Source of the DNA: Spirochaetaceae bacterium
GTDB lineage: Bacteria; Spirochaetota; Spirochaetia; DSM-27196; PWMO01
Reading direction: 5' to 3'
Assembly: GCA_007693945.1 (NCBI GenBank)
Contig: RECP01000098.1
Coordinates: 1-58,896, forward strand
DNA length: 58,896 nt
The number at the start of each line of letters is the position of its first letter. The first letter of the stretch is position 1. Below the pieces are notes generated by a model. That model saw only the letters and a list, made by a program, of their open reading frames with translations. It was not told where the DNA came from and searched no databases. Below, piece by piece: positions 30,891 to 38,894 of this stretch. Position numbers and translations under genes: made by a program.

Positions 30891-33020
30891 TCAGTCGAGC
30901 AGCTCCGATAGAATCTGGCGCGTGATGGCGTACAGTGGCGGCACGCCTTCGGCTGAGGCCAGCGGCGCAGACAACGTTGCCGCCGAATCCAATGGAATAT
31001 CTGACACGTAATAGTAGAATCGCATCAGCGCCTGAGGCGAGACCACACCGAGCTGCGAGGACTCGATAACCTGGCGATAGAAGTGAAAGCCCTCCATCTC
31101 CAGCCCCACGCAACCCCATATGCGCCGGTAGAAGTGCAGCATCGTACGATTCTGCAGCAGCGTGCCGTTTACCGTCAACAGCGGCCCGCGGTATACCTGA
31201 TTGCCCGGCAAGCGTTCCTGCAGTCGCTCGATGGCCTGCGGGTCGCGGTCGGGAAGCGGTTCAAACTGATCGCTGGACTGTTCTATGAACGCGGTGGGCA
31301 CCAGCACGTCACCGCGCCGACCGACCAGGGCGCCGGCCTTCCCCAGGAAGTTGATGCTGCGCACCCGGGTGCCGAAGAGCATCAGCAGGTTCCTGATGAT
31401 GTGTTGAGCCTGCTCGCCGAACGCGTAGTCGATATTGACGATCACCGCCCGCCGGGTAGTGGTCCGGAGTGTGATTCCGGGATCGATCCTCCCCAGATCG
31501 ATCCGGGCAGTGTCGATGATCTGGACCTGGATACCGGTTGAAGCGGTCTCCTTCAGCCGCAGGATCCCGTTGTGGCCGGCGTGCTCCTGCGCTTCTGCGG
31601 ACCGATCGGGAAAGGTCAGAAAATAGTCGCGCGCCAGCGCGTAGATCAGGTCGTTGCGATCCGCCCACCGCTCGGCAGCCGTCGGATGCCCCACCGCGGC
31701 GGCCCATTGCAGAATCGCCGACCCGTTCGCGGCGTACCACGGATTGAGGCAGTTGGTCACTGAGTGCGTATTGCTGCTGATTATGTGAACCGGCAGATCG
31801 TCGGGAAACCCGGATGGATGCAGTCCGAACAGTTCCTTGGCCGCCGAGCCGACCTGTTCCGTCCACAGTTCGCTCCGGCGGCTGTTGTAGCGGTTCTGCC
31901 GCCGCCGAACCCGTATCGCAAACATCTCGCGGTGGCACGCGATCTCCCACAGTCTGGCCAGCGGCGCGTCGGGCCATATCCTTCTGAATCGCAGGACTTC
32001 ATCAGCGGAAAAGGGAAACAGCGGATCACCGGCAAACTGCGATCCTGAGACCGCCGAGGCCTTGTTGCCCGCGTTCCACCCGCCGTCCGCCCGGCCATCG
32101 CTCTCGGCGTTCACGGCGCTGAACAGCGCGGCAACCGCCCCCGGCTGCTGCACACGCAATCGGATCTTGCGCGCCTCCACTGCGTAGAGGCAGAGACAGC
32201 TGGTCAGATCAACCAGGTCCGAGATTCCGTCGCGCAGCAGAACTACGTTCTTGCCCGGCAAAACCTCCCAGATATCCCGTCGCCGCGCGGCGGTCGGCAC
32301 GGCCGGAAAGTAGGCGTGCGCCGGGACGAAGCCGCCCGGCAGCTGGTCGGTAAGCAGAAAAGCAAACACTCGCGTCACGTTGTCCGGCAGCCTGCGCACC
32401 GCGTACTCCAGCGCCGCAAAATCGATGGCCTCTGAGACGGCCGCCAGCGGATGCAGCGCCGGCTGCAGTTCCTGATAGAGCCGCAGCATCGGGACCATCG
32501 GTACGTAGCCGCGATTGGCGGAACGGATGAGTTCCACCGTGAAGTGATCGAAGGCCGAGAATATGCCCTGGCGGTCGCGCAGAATGTTGCCGAGCGCCTG
32601 CGCAAAGGCACGCGAAACGCCGACCAGTTCCAACAGCCGTCGTCCCGACAGAACGTAGCAGACCGTATGCTGCAGCGCCCGCACCGAAAAGACGCGCGGC
32701 TCTTCGAACAGCGGTTCCCACTCTCCGAAGTAGTGGCACGCCTCGATAGTCAACTGGTGCCGCCCGGTTTCGCGGCGCGGGTCGATCACTTCAACAGAGC
32801 CCTGGTAGATCAGGTATACACGATGGTCGTGATCTTCACCCTGCTCAATGATGGTGTCGCCGCGGCAGAATTCCGCCCGCTCGAGTTCCGGAATCAGCGC
32901 CAGCTTCTCACTCTGCTTCAGGAAGCGAAACGGTGTGACGGATTCAAGAAAACTGAGCAGTTCGTCTCGTCCGGGATCATCACTGGCGTCAAGACTGTTG
33001 CTGCGACCCATCGCACGCAT
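30891..33020 (-). CDS. Cyclic-nucleotide-binding protein with nucleoside-phosphorylase-like C-terminus
   Basis: A protein of about 709 residues. The N-terminal 130 residues are a Crp-type cyclic-nucleotide-binding fold: FCRGDTIIEQGEDHDHRVYLIYQGSV, then HYFGEWEPLFEEPRVFSVRAL at the phosphate-binding cassette with Glu and Arg in place. The centre (about 150-500) is unrecognised. The C-terminal third has features of the nucleoside phosphorylase/MTAN fold: INFLGKAGALVGRRGDVLVP and WGCVGLEMEGFHFYR, with the ribose-binding MEG at about 642-644. No helix-turn-helix is seen, so it is not a standard Crp regulator. It follows an unrecognised gene in the pheST run. The start is uncertain: ATG 33020 is listed, but a GTG at 33128 with GAGGA upstream is possible. 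Confidence 0.65.
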   Translation of the reverse strand: MRAMGRSNSLDASDDPGRDELLSFLESVTPFRFLKQSEKLALIPELERAEFCRGDTIIEQGEDHDHRVYLIYQGSVEVIDPRRETGRHQLTIEACHYFGEWEPLFEEPRVFSVRALQHTVCYVLSGRRLLELVGVSRAFAQALGNILRDRQGIFSAFDHFTVELIRSANRGYVPMVPMLRLYQELQPALHPLAAVSEAIDFAALEYAVRRLPDNVTRVFAFLLTDQLPGGFVPAHAYFPAVPTAARRRDIWEVLPGKNVVLLRDGISDLVDLTSCLCLYAVEARKIRLRVQQPGAVAALFSAVNAESDGRADGGWNAGNKASAVSGSQFAGDPLFPFSADEVLRFRRIWPDAPLARLWEIACHREMFAIRVRRRQNRYNSRRSELWTEQVGSAAKELFGLHPSGFPDDLPVHIISSNTHSVTNCLNPWYAANGSAILQWAAAVGHPTAAERWADRNDLIYALARDYFLTFPDRSAEAQEHAGHNGILRLKETASTGIQVQIIDTARIDLGRIDPGITLRTTTRRAVIVNIDYAFGEQAQHIIRNLLMLFGTRVRSINFLGKAGALVGRRGDVLVPTAFIEQSSDQFEPLPDRDPQAIERLQERLPGNQVYRGPLLTVNGTLLQNRTMLHFYRRIWGCVGLEMEGFHFYRQVIESSQLGVVSPQALMRFYYYVSDIPLDSAATLSAPLASAEGVPPLYAITRQILSELLD

Positions 33021-33161
33021 ACTATCACTGCCGCACCCGGAATGGCTATTGCTCAAGCAATTTCTGGCCGTACGGGGTCGGTTGGCATGGAGCTCCTGCG
33101 CGCCTGCCTCGAGAGCACCCCCGCTCACTTGTCCTCGCAGAGGCGGCGGATTTGCGCTTCG

Positions 33162-34106
33162 TCAGCGATCGGTCAGATACTGGGCTGTCATCGAACAGAA
33201 CTTGCGGTACGCCAGGTCGTAGGAATCGTGAAACGTGTAGCTCATCAGGTTCTCTTCGAGCACCGAACCGTCCTCGAGTCCGAACAGCGCAACCGGGTTG
33301 CGTACCGCACCGAGGATCACCGGCATCGAAACGCCGCGATCCAGAAGATAGCTGCAGAACGATACCTGTTCCAGCGGCACCTGCGCCGCGCCGCGAGCGT
33401 AGAGATACCCCAGGCCGTCAAGAATCTGCTCGAACGGGCTCTTCGAGTAGTGGAACGCCCGCCCGGTATGGAAGTGCGGCCGTATCAGTCCCTCGGCTAT
33501 CAAGCTTTTTCGCATGCGCTCCACAAGACCGGCGAAGTACTCGTATCCCGTACGGGTGCGGAACACCATCACCGCGATATCGGTGCTTCGATTGTTCTTG
33601 TGCAGCAGCGCCGGAAGGTCGTAGTTCATCACGAAGTAGCCGCGGATCTTCTTGATGGTCTGACCGCTGACGAACAGCAGCTCCTTGAGATCAACCCATG
33701 TGTTGAACAGCTCGTCCGGGCTCAGTTGAAGCAGGCGCAGCGCCTCGAACGAACCGACAATCGGGGCGCCGTCGAACGGTTCGCCGAAGTGGGTCTCAAA
33801 CTCGCGCCGCATGCCGGGTGTACACGCACTCTTGCCCAAAACTGCAAAGTGCAATCTGGTCGCATAGTGGCGTTCGATAATGTGATGGGAAAGGATGAAA
33901 TCACCGGGAAGATTGGCCAGGTATACCAGCCTGATATCTACGCGATACTCAGGGCAGCGTTCGATCACCCGCAGAATCGTGCTCTCGCCCAGAACTCCGT
34001 TGGTCTCCGGGCGCATATAGACAAAAATGTCCTCGATATCGGAGTCGGGCTCAGGTCCGCAGTACGGCACCAGAACCGTTGGAAGATTCTCCTGCCCTGC
34101 CGCCAT
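33162..34106 (-). CDS. Conserved-looking protein of unknown function
   Basis: A 314-residue protein I do not recognise. It begins MAAGQENLPTVLVPYCGPEP, has no signal peptide or membrane helix, and looks like a soluble alpha/beta protein with balanced composition. Notable segments are VIERCPEYRVDIRLVYLANLPGDF, SPDELFNTWVDLKELLFVSG, and HFHTGRAFHYSKSPFEQILDGL. AGGACGAT precedes the ATG at 34106. It starts 15 bases after pheT and ends 33 bases before an alternative GTG start of the cyclic-nucleotide-binding gene, so the four genes appear cotranscribed. Codon use resembles the neighbours. The link to the next gene suggests a joint role, perhaps in nucleotide signalling, but nothing in the sequence proves it. 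Confidence 0.6.
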   Translation of the reverse strand: MAAGQENLPTVLVPYCGPEPDSDIEDIFVYMRPETNGVLGESTILRVIERCPEYRVDIRLVYLANLPGDFILSHHIIERHYATRLHFAVLGKSACTPGMRREFETHFGEPFDGAPIVGSFEALRLLQLSPDELFNTWVDLKELLFVSGQTIKKIRGYFVMNYDLPALLHKNNRSTDIAVMVFRTRTGYEYFAGLVERMRKSLIAEGLIRPHFHTGRAFHYSKSPFEQILDGLGYLYARGAAQVPLEQVSFCSYLLDRGVSMPVILGAVRNPVALFGLEDGSVLEENLMSYTFHDSYDLAYRKFCSMTAQYLTDR

Positions 34107-34121
34107 ATCGTCCTGTTAATA

Positions 34122-35840
34122 TTATAACTCCATAACGCTGTCGAGATCAATCTCACACGCCGCGCACGGCATCTGGATACCGAATTTCTCCAGAACCTCA
34201 GGGTGAATCTCGCCGAAACGCCCCACGGCGCGGGAACTGATCACGATTTCGGCCGCACGGCCCTGGATGAAGCGCCCGTCGGACACTTCACGCAGGCTGT
34301 ACTGCAGCCCCAGGTAGTAGAAGAGTACCGAGATATGCGAACTCATCAGGGAGAATCCGGCCTCGACATCGGCGCACAGCATGCCGACGCTGTCGCGAGT
34401 CAGCGAACCGTAGTTGTCATGCGGGTCACGACGCACAATCTTGCCCACCTCAAAGATGTAGTGTGGATAAACGGCGTTGGCTGAGACGCTCTCGGCGATC
34501 AGCAAGTGGGGCAGGATCGAACGGCGCACGAACTCAAAGTTTTCGGACATCGGGTTGTCGACCTGGACGTGTTCAGCGCACGCGCGCTGCCACTGGTCGC
34601 GCGGGTACATGCGTTCCACAAAATCACGCCGTGACCCGAGGTAGTTGAAGATCATCTCCTGGTAGCCGAGTCCTATTAGCTGGCTTGTGACCCTGCGCGC
34701 GTAAAGCTCGCTCGGCAATAGCCTTCCGACGGTGAAATCCGACGGAACTTCGGGTGCAAAACTGTCCATACCGATCCCGATCATGGCGTCTTCGACGATA
34801 TCCACGGCGTGCAGAAAGTCGTTGCGATACTCCGGAGGCCGCACCGTGAGCGTACCGTCGGCGTGTTCGGCAGCAATCCCCATGCGCCTCAGCCCGTCGA
34901 TCAACTCCTGCGGCTCGATCGAGCGCCCGAGCAGGCGCGCGACATACTCCACGGTTGTCGACGCCGGCCGCTGAAAATAGAACGGCGTGGTGACATGCCG
35001 ACCAACCGGCGTATCGTACGGATACTCTACGGTCACCGGCAACACGGTATAGCCCGCGTCGGAGAAGTCACAGGCTACAATCGCGCAAGCCGTCAGCAAC
35101 GACGGCATATCGGTTCCGGTCATTTCGATGAACAGCTTGGCGTCTCCCTCTTCGACCGCACCGATCCGGTCGCTGTTGATGATCGGCGGGAAGCTCAGCA
35201 CGTCGCCGTTATCGTCGGTGAGCAGCGGAAACCGCTCGAAGTCCGCGACAATCGAGCCGAACTCCAGGCCCTTCTGATGCTCGCTGAGCATTCGGCGCAT
35301 CGACATGCGGGTAGTAGCTCCCAGTGGTACAAACCCGGTCGCGTCCGGATCAGCCGCCAGGTAGCGCACCGGGTAGGAAATGAGGTCGGTACGGTAAACT
35401 CCCATCGCAATCGAGCTTCGTTTGCGTCCATAGTTCCAACAGAGCTTCTCCTGGGTCTGGATCACGTCGTTCAGCAGTGCTTCGTCAATTGGAGCGCCTT
35501 CTACCGCAAACGCTGCTATGTACGGCCGGATTTCGGCCAACCCCGGGTCGACGACGACGCGGCGCTCAGCGGAATCAGCCGTATGGTCCGGATGCGAGAA
35601 GAAGGTATACGATGGAACGGTGGCCTCGCGATAGACGCGCAACTGGCGTGCCAGTCCGGCCGTCGACCAGAGATCGGGACGGTTGGTATCATTGAGCTCG
35701 ATCTTCACAATGCCGTCGGCATCAGCGGATTCATCGAGCTCAGCCTTGGCAATCGTCAGCAGTTGCTCAAGCTCGCTATCCGCCAATTCTGTGCCGAGGT
35801 AGGTGAAGAACGCCTGTTGAGACAGTTCAATCTTGGGCAT
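34122..35840 (-). CDS. pheT: Phenylalanyl-tRNA synthetase beta subunit, archaeal/eukaryotic type
   Basis: A 572-residue beta subunit, far shorter than the roughly 800 residues of the usual bacterial form. It lacks the tRNA-binding EMAP-like insertion and the C-terminal FDX-ACB anticodon domain. LNDTNRPDLWSTAGLARQLR near the N-terminus, the B3/4 editing region, and the B5 and core domain (VRPPEYRNDFLHAVDIVEDAMIGIG, in part) follow the archaeal order. PheT and PheS form the tetramer that charges tRNA-Phe; this subunit removes mischarged tyrosine. Spirochaetes are known for this archaeal-type enzyme. GGGGGAAC precedes the ATG at 35840 and only three bases separate it from pheS. Confidence 0.93.
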   Translation of the reverse strand: MPKIELSQQAFFTYLGTELADSELEQLLTIAKAELDESADADGIVKIELNDTNRPDLWSTAGLARQLRVYREATVPSYTFFSHPDHTADSAERRVVVDPGLAEIRPYIAAFAVEGAPIDEALLNDVIQTQEKLCWNYGRKRSSIAMGVYRTDLISYPVRYLAADPDATGFVPLGATTRMSMRRMLSEHQKGLEFGSIVADFERFPLLTDDNGDVLSFPPIINSDRIGAVEEGDAKLFIEMTGTDMPSLLTACAIVACDFSDAGYTVLPVTVEYPYDTPVGRHVTTPFYFQRPASTTVEYVARLLGRSIEPQELIDGLRRMGIAAEHADGTLTVRPPEYRNDFLHAVDIVEDAMIGIGMDSFAPEVPSDFTVGRLLPSELYARRVTSQLIGLGYQEMIFNYLGSRRDFVERMYPRDQWQRACAEHVQVDNPMSENFEFVRRSILPHLLIAESVSANAVYPHYIFEVGKIVRRDPHDNYGSLTRDSVGMLCADVEAGFSLMSSHISVLFYYLGLQYSLREVSDGRFIQGRAAEIVISSRAVGRFGEIHPEVLEKFGIQMPCAACEIDLDSVMEL

Positions 35841-35843
35841 CGT

Positions 35844-37391
35844 TCAGTTCCCCCGTCGCAGTCGCACGCTTTCGATGTTGGTGGAGAACAGCTCGCGCAG
35901 ATCGTCGATGCCGAGATTCATCAGCGCCATGCGATCGATCCCCAGTCCCCACGCCAGCACCGGCACCTTGATCCCCAGCGGTTCGGTCACCTCAGGCCGG
36001 AAGATGCCCGACCCGCCGAGTTCAAACCACCCAAGCACAGGATGCTTGATGTGAACCTCCACCGAAGGCTCGGTAAACGGAAAGTAGCCCGGCACGTACT
36101 TCACCTCGGTAGCGCCTGCCAGCTCTTCGGCAAACATCTGCAGGAAACCCAGCAGGGTGCGCAGATTAACCGACTCGCCGAGTACGATTCCCTCGGTCTG
36201 GTAGAAATCCGACAGGTGGGTGGCGTCGACCTGATCGTAACGAAAACAGCGCAGCGTTCCGAAGTACTTGCCGGGAATTCGGGCCCGCGGCAACGTTCTG
36301 GCCGACATCACCGTGCCCTGGCTGCGCAGGATCAGCCGTCGAGTGAAGTCACGGTCAAAGCGGTAACCCCAACCCGAGCTTCCGGTCCGCCAGCCGTTCT
36401 CGTGTGTCTCGGCCACCTGACCCAGATACGGTTCTTCTATTCCCCTGGCGTGCGTCGGCTGCTTGACGTAGTAGACGTCGTGTATATCACGCGCGGAGTG
36501 AAACTGTGGCATGAACAGTGCGTCAGAGTTCCAGAACTCCGTTTCCACGATCGGGCCGTCGAACTCCTCGAAACCAAGCGACACCAGCTTGTCCTTGACC
36601 CTGTCGAGGTACTCACAGTAAGGGTTTCGATGGCCCGGCACCATGCGCGTCGGTGGCACGTGAATGTTGTATGCCCGGAAGCTGACCCCGCGCCAGCTGC
36701 CGTCTTTGAGCATCTGCGGCGTGAGCGCCCCGATCTCCTCACCCGTGATCCCGGCCGCCTGCAGACGTTCCTGCACACCGAGGCCGGCCTCGGTCAGCCG
36801 GTACGTAACCTCATCGCGCTCAACCACGCGGAAGGCTGCGCCGGCGCTACCGCGCTTCTTGCTGATACCGGAAATCGCTTCCCGTTCGGATTGTGTCAGA
36901 CGCTCAGCGGCAATTCCCTTGCCCCCCCGCGCGCGGTCGAGCAGCACGCGTATGCGGCGCATACGCTCGCTCGGTGTTCCCGAGGCCACGGACACCTGCT
37001 TGGCGCCGTTCATTTCCAGCACCCCCTCCCGGGAGAGCGCTCCGAACGACGATCCGACATCACGGCTCTCCAGCTGCAGCGCCTCCGCAATCCGCGGCAA
37101 TTCCGCGGGTCCGTTGCGGCTCACGTGTGCCAGAATTCGCTCCTCCGGGGTTCCGTCGGCTGCCAACGATTCTCCCAGCTCGGTGATTTCATATAGCGTA
37201 CGATGATGCCGTTCGTGCTCGACAATCAGGGCTTTGGCGGCAAGCCAGCTCACGGCCTGATTGCACTGCCCGAGATTGAGACCGACGTCCTCCTGGATGC
37301 GATTGGCGTCAAAGATGTCGTTGCTGCCGTAATGCAGCAGCACCTTCACTTCCAGAGGGTGAAGGCTCTTGAGGATGTCGTCAGCGCTCAT
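35844..37391 (-). CDS. pheS: Phenylalanyl-tRNA synthetase alpha subunit, archaeal/eukaryotic type
   Basis: A 515-residue alpha subunit, longer than the bacterial type because of N-terminal winged-helix repeats (about 1-200) that bind tRNA in archaeal and eukaryotic enzymes. The class II catalytic domain follows: motif with VPPTRMVPGHRNPYCEYLDRV, MPQFHSARDIHDVYYVKQP, motif 2 region RIPGKYFGTLRCFRYDQVDATH (in part: KYFGTLRCFRYDQVDATH) and motif 3 VLAWGLGIDRMALMNLGI. It activates phenylalanine with ATP. AGGAG precedes the ATG at 37391. The tRNA-Ala gene lies 35 bases upstream on the same strand, so both may be read from the tRNA promoter. Confidence 0.95.
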   Translation of the reverse strand: MSADDILKSLHPLEVKVLLHYGSNDIFDANRIQEDVGLNLGQCNQAVSWLAAKALIVEHERHHRTLYEITELGESLAADGTPEERILAHVSRNGPAELPRIAEALQLESRDVGSSFGALSREGVLEMNGAKQVSVASGTPSERMRRIRVLLDRARGGKGIAAERLTQSEREAISGISKKRGSAGAAFRVVERDEVTYRLTEAGLGVQERLQAAGITGEEIGALTPQMLKDGSWRGVSFRAYNIHVPPTRMVPGHRNPYCEYLDRVKDKLVSLGFEEFDGPIVETEFWNSDALFMPQFHSARDIHDVYYVKQPTHARGIEEPYLGQVAETHENGWRTGSSGWGYRFDRDFTRRLILRSQGTVMSARTLPRARIPGKYFGTLRCFRYDQVDATHLSDFYQTEGIVLGESVNLRTLLGFLQMFAEELAGATEVKYVPGYFPFTEPSVEVHIKHPVLGWFELGGSGIFRPEVTEPLGIKVPVLAWGLGIDRMALMNLGIDDLRELFSTNIESVRLRRGN

Positions 37392-37426
37392 GATTGTTTG
37401 CTCCTGCGGATGGTGCTGTAGCGGAA

Positions 37427-37499
37427 TGGAGGATAGGGGATTTGAACCCCTGACCTATTGATTGCGAACCAATCGCTCTACCAACTGAGCTAATCCCCC
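37427..37499 (-). tRNA. tRNA-Ala(CGC)
   Basis: The minus strand folds into a full cloverleaf of 73 bases. The acceptor stem is GGGGGAT with ATCCTCC and includes a G3-U70 wobble, the main alanine identity element. The D stem is GCTC/GAGC, the anticodon stem ATTGG/TCAAT with loop TTCGCAA giving anticodon CGC, and the T arm AGGGG-TTCAAAT-CCCCT. The discriminator is A and CCA is not encoded. It would read GCG codons, which are frequent in this GC-rich genome. Confidence 0.93.
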
Positions 37500-37512
37500 G
37501 AGAAACAGCCAT

Positions 37513-37541
37513 AGTATAGCGATATCGTGACCGGATTTCCA
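37513..37541 (-). promoter_or_regulatory. Promoter of tRNA-Ala (and possibly pheST)
   Basis: On the minus strand TGGAAA (37541-37536) and TATACT (37518-37513) are 17 bases apart and the mature tRNA begins 13 bases later. No separate promoter is obvious in the 35 bases between tRNA and pheS. Confidence 0.55.
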
Positions 37542-37586
37542 GTCCCTGCTGCGGGAATTTGGCCGCCTCGTGCTACACTGAAGCCC

Positions 37587-37931
37587 ATGAATCAACTGCC
37601 CGTGACCGCGCTGCTGATCGTCGCGGCGTTGCTGGCGGCCGCGTGCGCCACCGGACCGACGGAGTCTGCCGCCGCCCCCGACAGCGGGTTTCCCTACCGT
37701 GCCGCCGAGACGCCGCGGTTCGCCGAACCGCCGGAGCCGTTGATTCGCATTGTCGACCTGGCGCGGCTGCGCATCGGCATGACCAAAGAAGAGGTGCTGG
37801 CAATCTTTCCCGACCCGACCACAATCAACGTCTCGGTTCGCGGTCTGGAGGTGTGGGAGTACGGTTTCGCGCAGTTGCACTTCCGACAGGGATTGCTGGC
37901 CAACTGGTTCGACCTGACCGGCGTCCGCTGA
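37587..37931 (+). CDS. Small lipoprotein with SmpA/BamE-like domain
   Basis: A 114-residue protein. The signal peptide PVTALLIVAALLAAACATG has a lipobox (LAAAC, Cys about residue 20). After a proline-rich linker comes LARLRIGMTKEEVLAIFPDP and a strand pair ending VWEYGFAQLHF, which resembles the SmpA/OmlA (BamE) fold, where RxGMTxxEVxxxxG is characteristic. Such proteins sit in the outer or inner membrane and often assist assembly of envelope complexes. It is a single gene between tRNA-Ala and the metallo-hydrolase, convergent with the latter. A TACACT hexamer lies seven bases before the ATG and there is no ribosome-binding site, so it may be leaderless. Confidence 0.65.
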   Translation: MNQLPVTALLIVAALLAAACATGPTESAAAPDSGFPYRAAETPRFAEPPEPLIRIVDLARLRIGMTKEEVLAIFPDPTTINVSVRGLEVWEYGFAQLHFRQGLLANWFDLTGVR

Positions 37932-37964
37932 AACCTCCCGGTCGAATCATGGCTGCCGCATCGG

Positions 37965-38882
37965 CTACAAATCGATTTCGAGGCCCTCACGCGCAGCTTC
38001 GATCTGCAGCTCGCTTTTGCCGGCTATTGCGCTACGGTAGCCGTCGATCAGCGCCGTAAGCTCATCGTCCGACCGCGCCGGATCGTGGTGAAAGAACAAC
38101 AGGCGTTTGACCCCCGTGTTGTGGCACGCCTTGATGGCGTACTCGTAACTGGAGTGCCCCCAGCCGATTCTTGACGCGTGAAACTCCCGCTCCGTGTACT
38201 GGGTGTCGTAGACCACCGCATCGGCACCCTGGTGAAAGCGCAGGATCTTGCGATTCTGCTCCCTGGCAGCCGCCCGGCCTTCTTGCGCGGCAAACTCATC
38301 GTAGTCCGGGTCCTGGGGATCCTCGGGAAAGACGTTCCGAAACGGCTCAGTGTCGTAGCAGGTACAGAAGACCCTGCCCTGGAACTCAAAACGGTAACCG
38401 AGGCACAGCACCGGGTGATTGAGGAACTTGGTGGTAACCCGCATACCGTCCTCGAGCTCAATGGTCTCTTCTTTGAGCTCGTGATAGACAATTCTGGCCG
38501 CCAGTTCACTCTGGCGAATGGGGAAATAGCGATAGCTCAGCTGGAATCCGAACACACTCTCGATGCTCTCGTCCTCGTAGGTCACCGGGCTGTAGATATC
38601 CAACTCGGTACCGGGGATGAAGACCGGGGTGAAGAACGGAAAGCCCATGATGTGATCCCAGTGGGTATGCGACAGGAAGATTCGAGCTCGGATCGGTCCC
38701 TTGTCCAGTTCGTTGCGGGCGATGCTGTCGCCGAGCGGCTTGATACCGGTACCGGCATCGACGATGACACGCCGCCCGGCACCGTAGCGGATCTCGATGC
38801 AGGCGGTGTTGCCTCCGTAGTACACGGTGGATGGTCCCGGTGTCGGTATAGATCCTCGCGCTCCCCAGATTCGGATCCTCAC
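37965..38882 (-). CDS. Metallo-beta-lactamase-fold hydrolase
   Basis: A 305-residue cytoplasmic hydrolase starting MRIRIWGARGSIPTPGPSTV. The metal-binding signature is LSHTHWDHIMGFPFF (about residues 71-85), followed by LNHPVLCLGYRFE, a histidine/aspartate pair in VVYDTQYTERE, GWGHSSYEYAI and FFHHDPARSDDEL. The layout is that of RNase Z-like and cyclic phosphodiesterase-like members, so a phosphodiester or cyclic-nucleotide substrate is possible, but residues for a definite choice are lacking. It is the last gene of a four-gene operon, 12 bases after the HDOD gene. A cyclic-nucleotide-binding protein is encoded a few kilobases away, though in a separate operon. Confidence 0.8.
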   Translation of the reverse strand: MRIRIWGARGSIPTPGPSTVYYGGNTACIEIRYGAGRRVIVDAGTGIKPLGDSIARNELDKGPIRARIFLSHTHWDHIMGFPFFTPVFIPGTELDIYSPVTYEDESIESVFGFQLSYRYFPIRQSELAARIVYHELKEETIELEDGMRVTTKFLNHPVLCLGYRFEFQGRVFCTCYDTEPFRNVFPEDPQDPDYDEFAAQEGRAAAREQNRKILRFHQGADAVVYDTQYTEREFHASRIGWGHSSYEYAIKACHNTGVKRLLFFHHDPARSDDELTALIDGYRSAIAGKSELQIEAAREGLEIDL

Positions 38883-38894
38883 GGCACAACTCCG

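Noticed and set aside
33065-33075. Third copy of the 21-bp repeat
   Set aside because: Only the right-hand 11 bases match without gaps, so it is not listed as a repeat copy.
33021-33128. GTG start at 33128 for the cyclic-nucleotide-binding protein
   Set aside because: A GAGGA precedes it, but the added 36 residues look non-coding and include the TGGCCGTACGG sequence. Kept as an alternative only.
32451-34127. 558-codon plus-strand open frame spanning two genes
   Set aside because: Antisense to the cyclic-nucleotide-binding gene and its neighbour; crosses their gap and shows no recognisable domain.
34809-37196. 795-codon plus-strand open frame, among the longest in the window
   Set aside because: Antisense to both pheT and pheS, which are certain. 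Long shadow frames are expected at this base composition.
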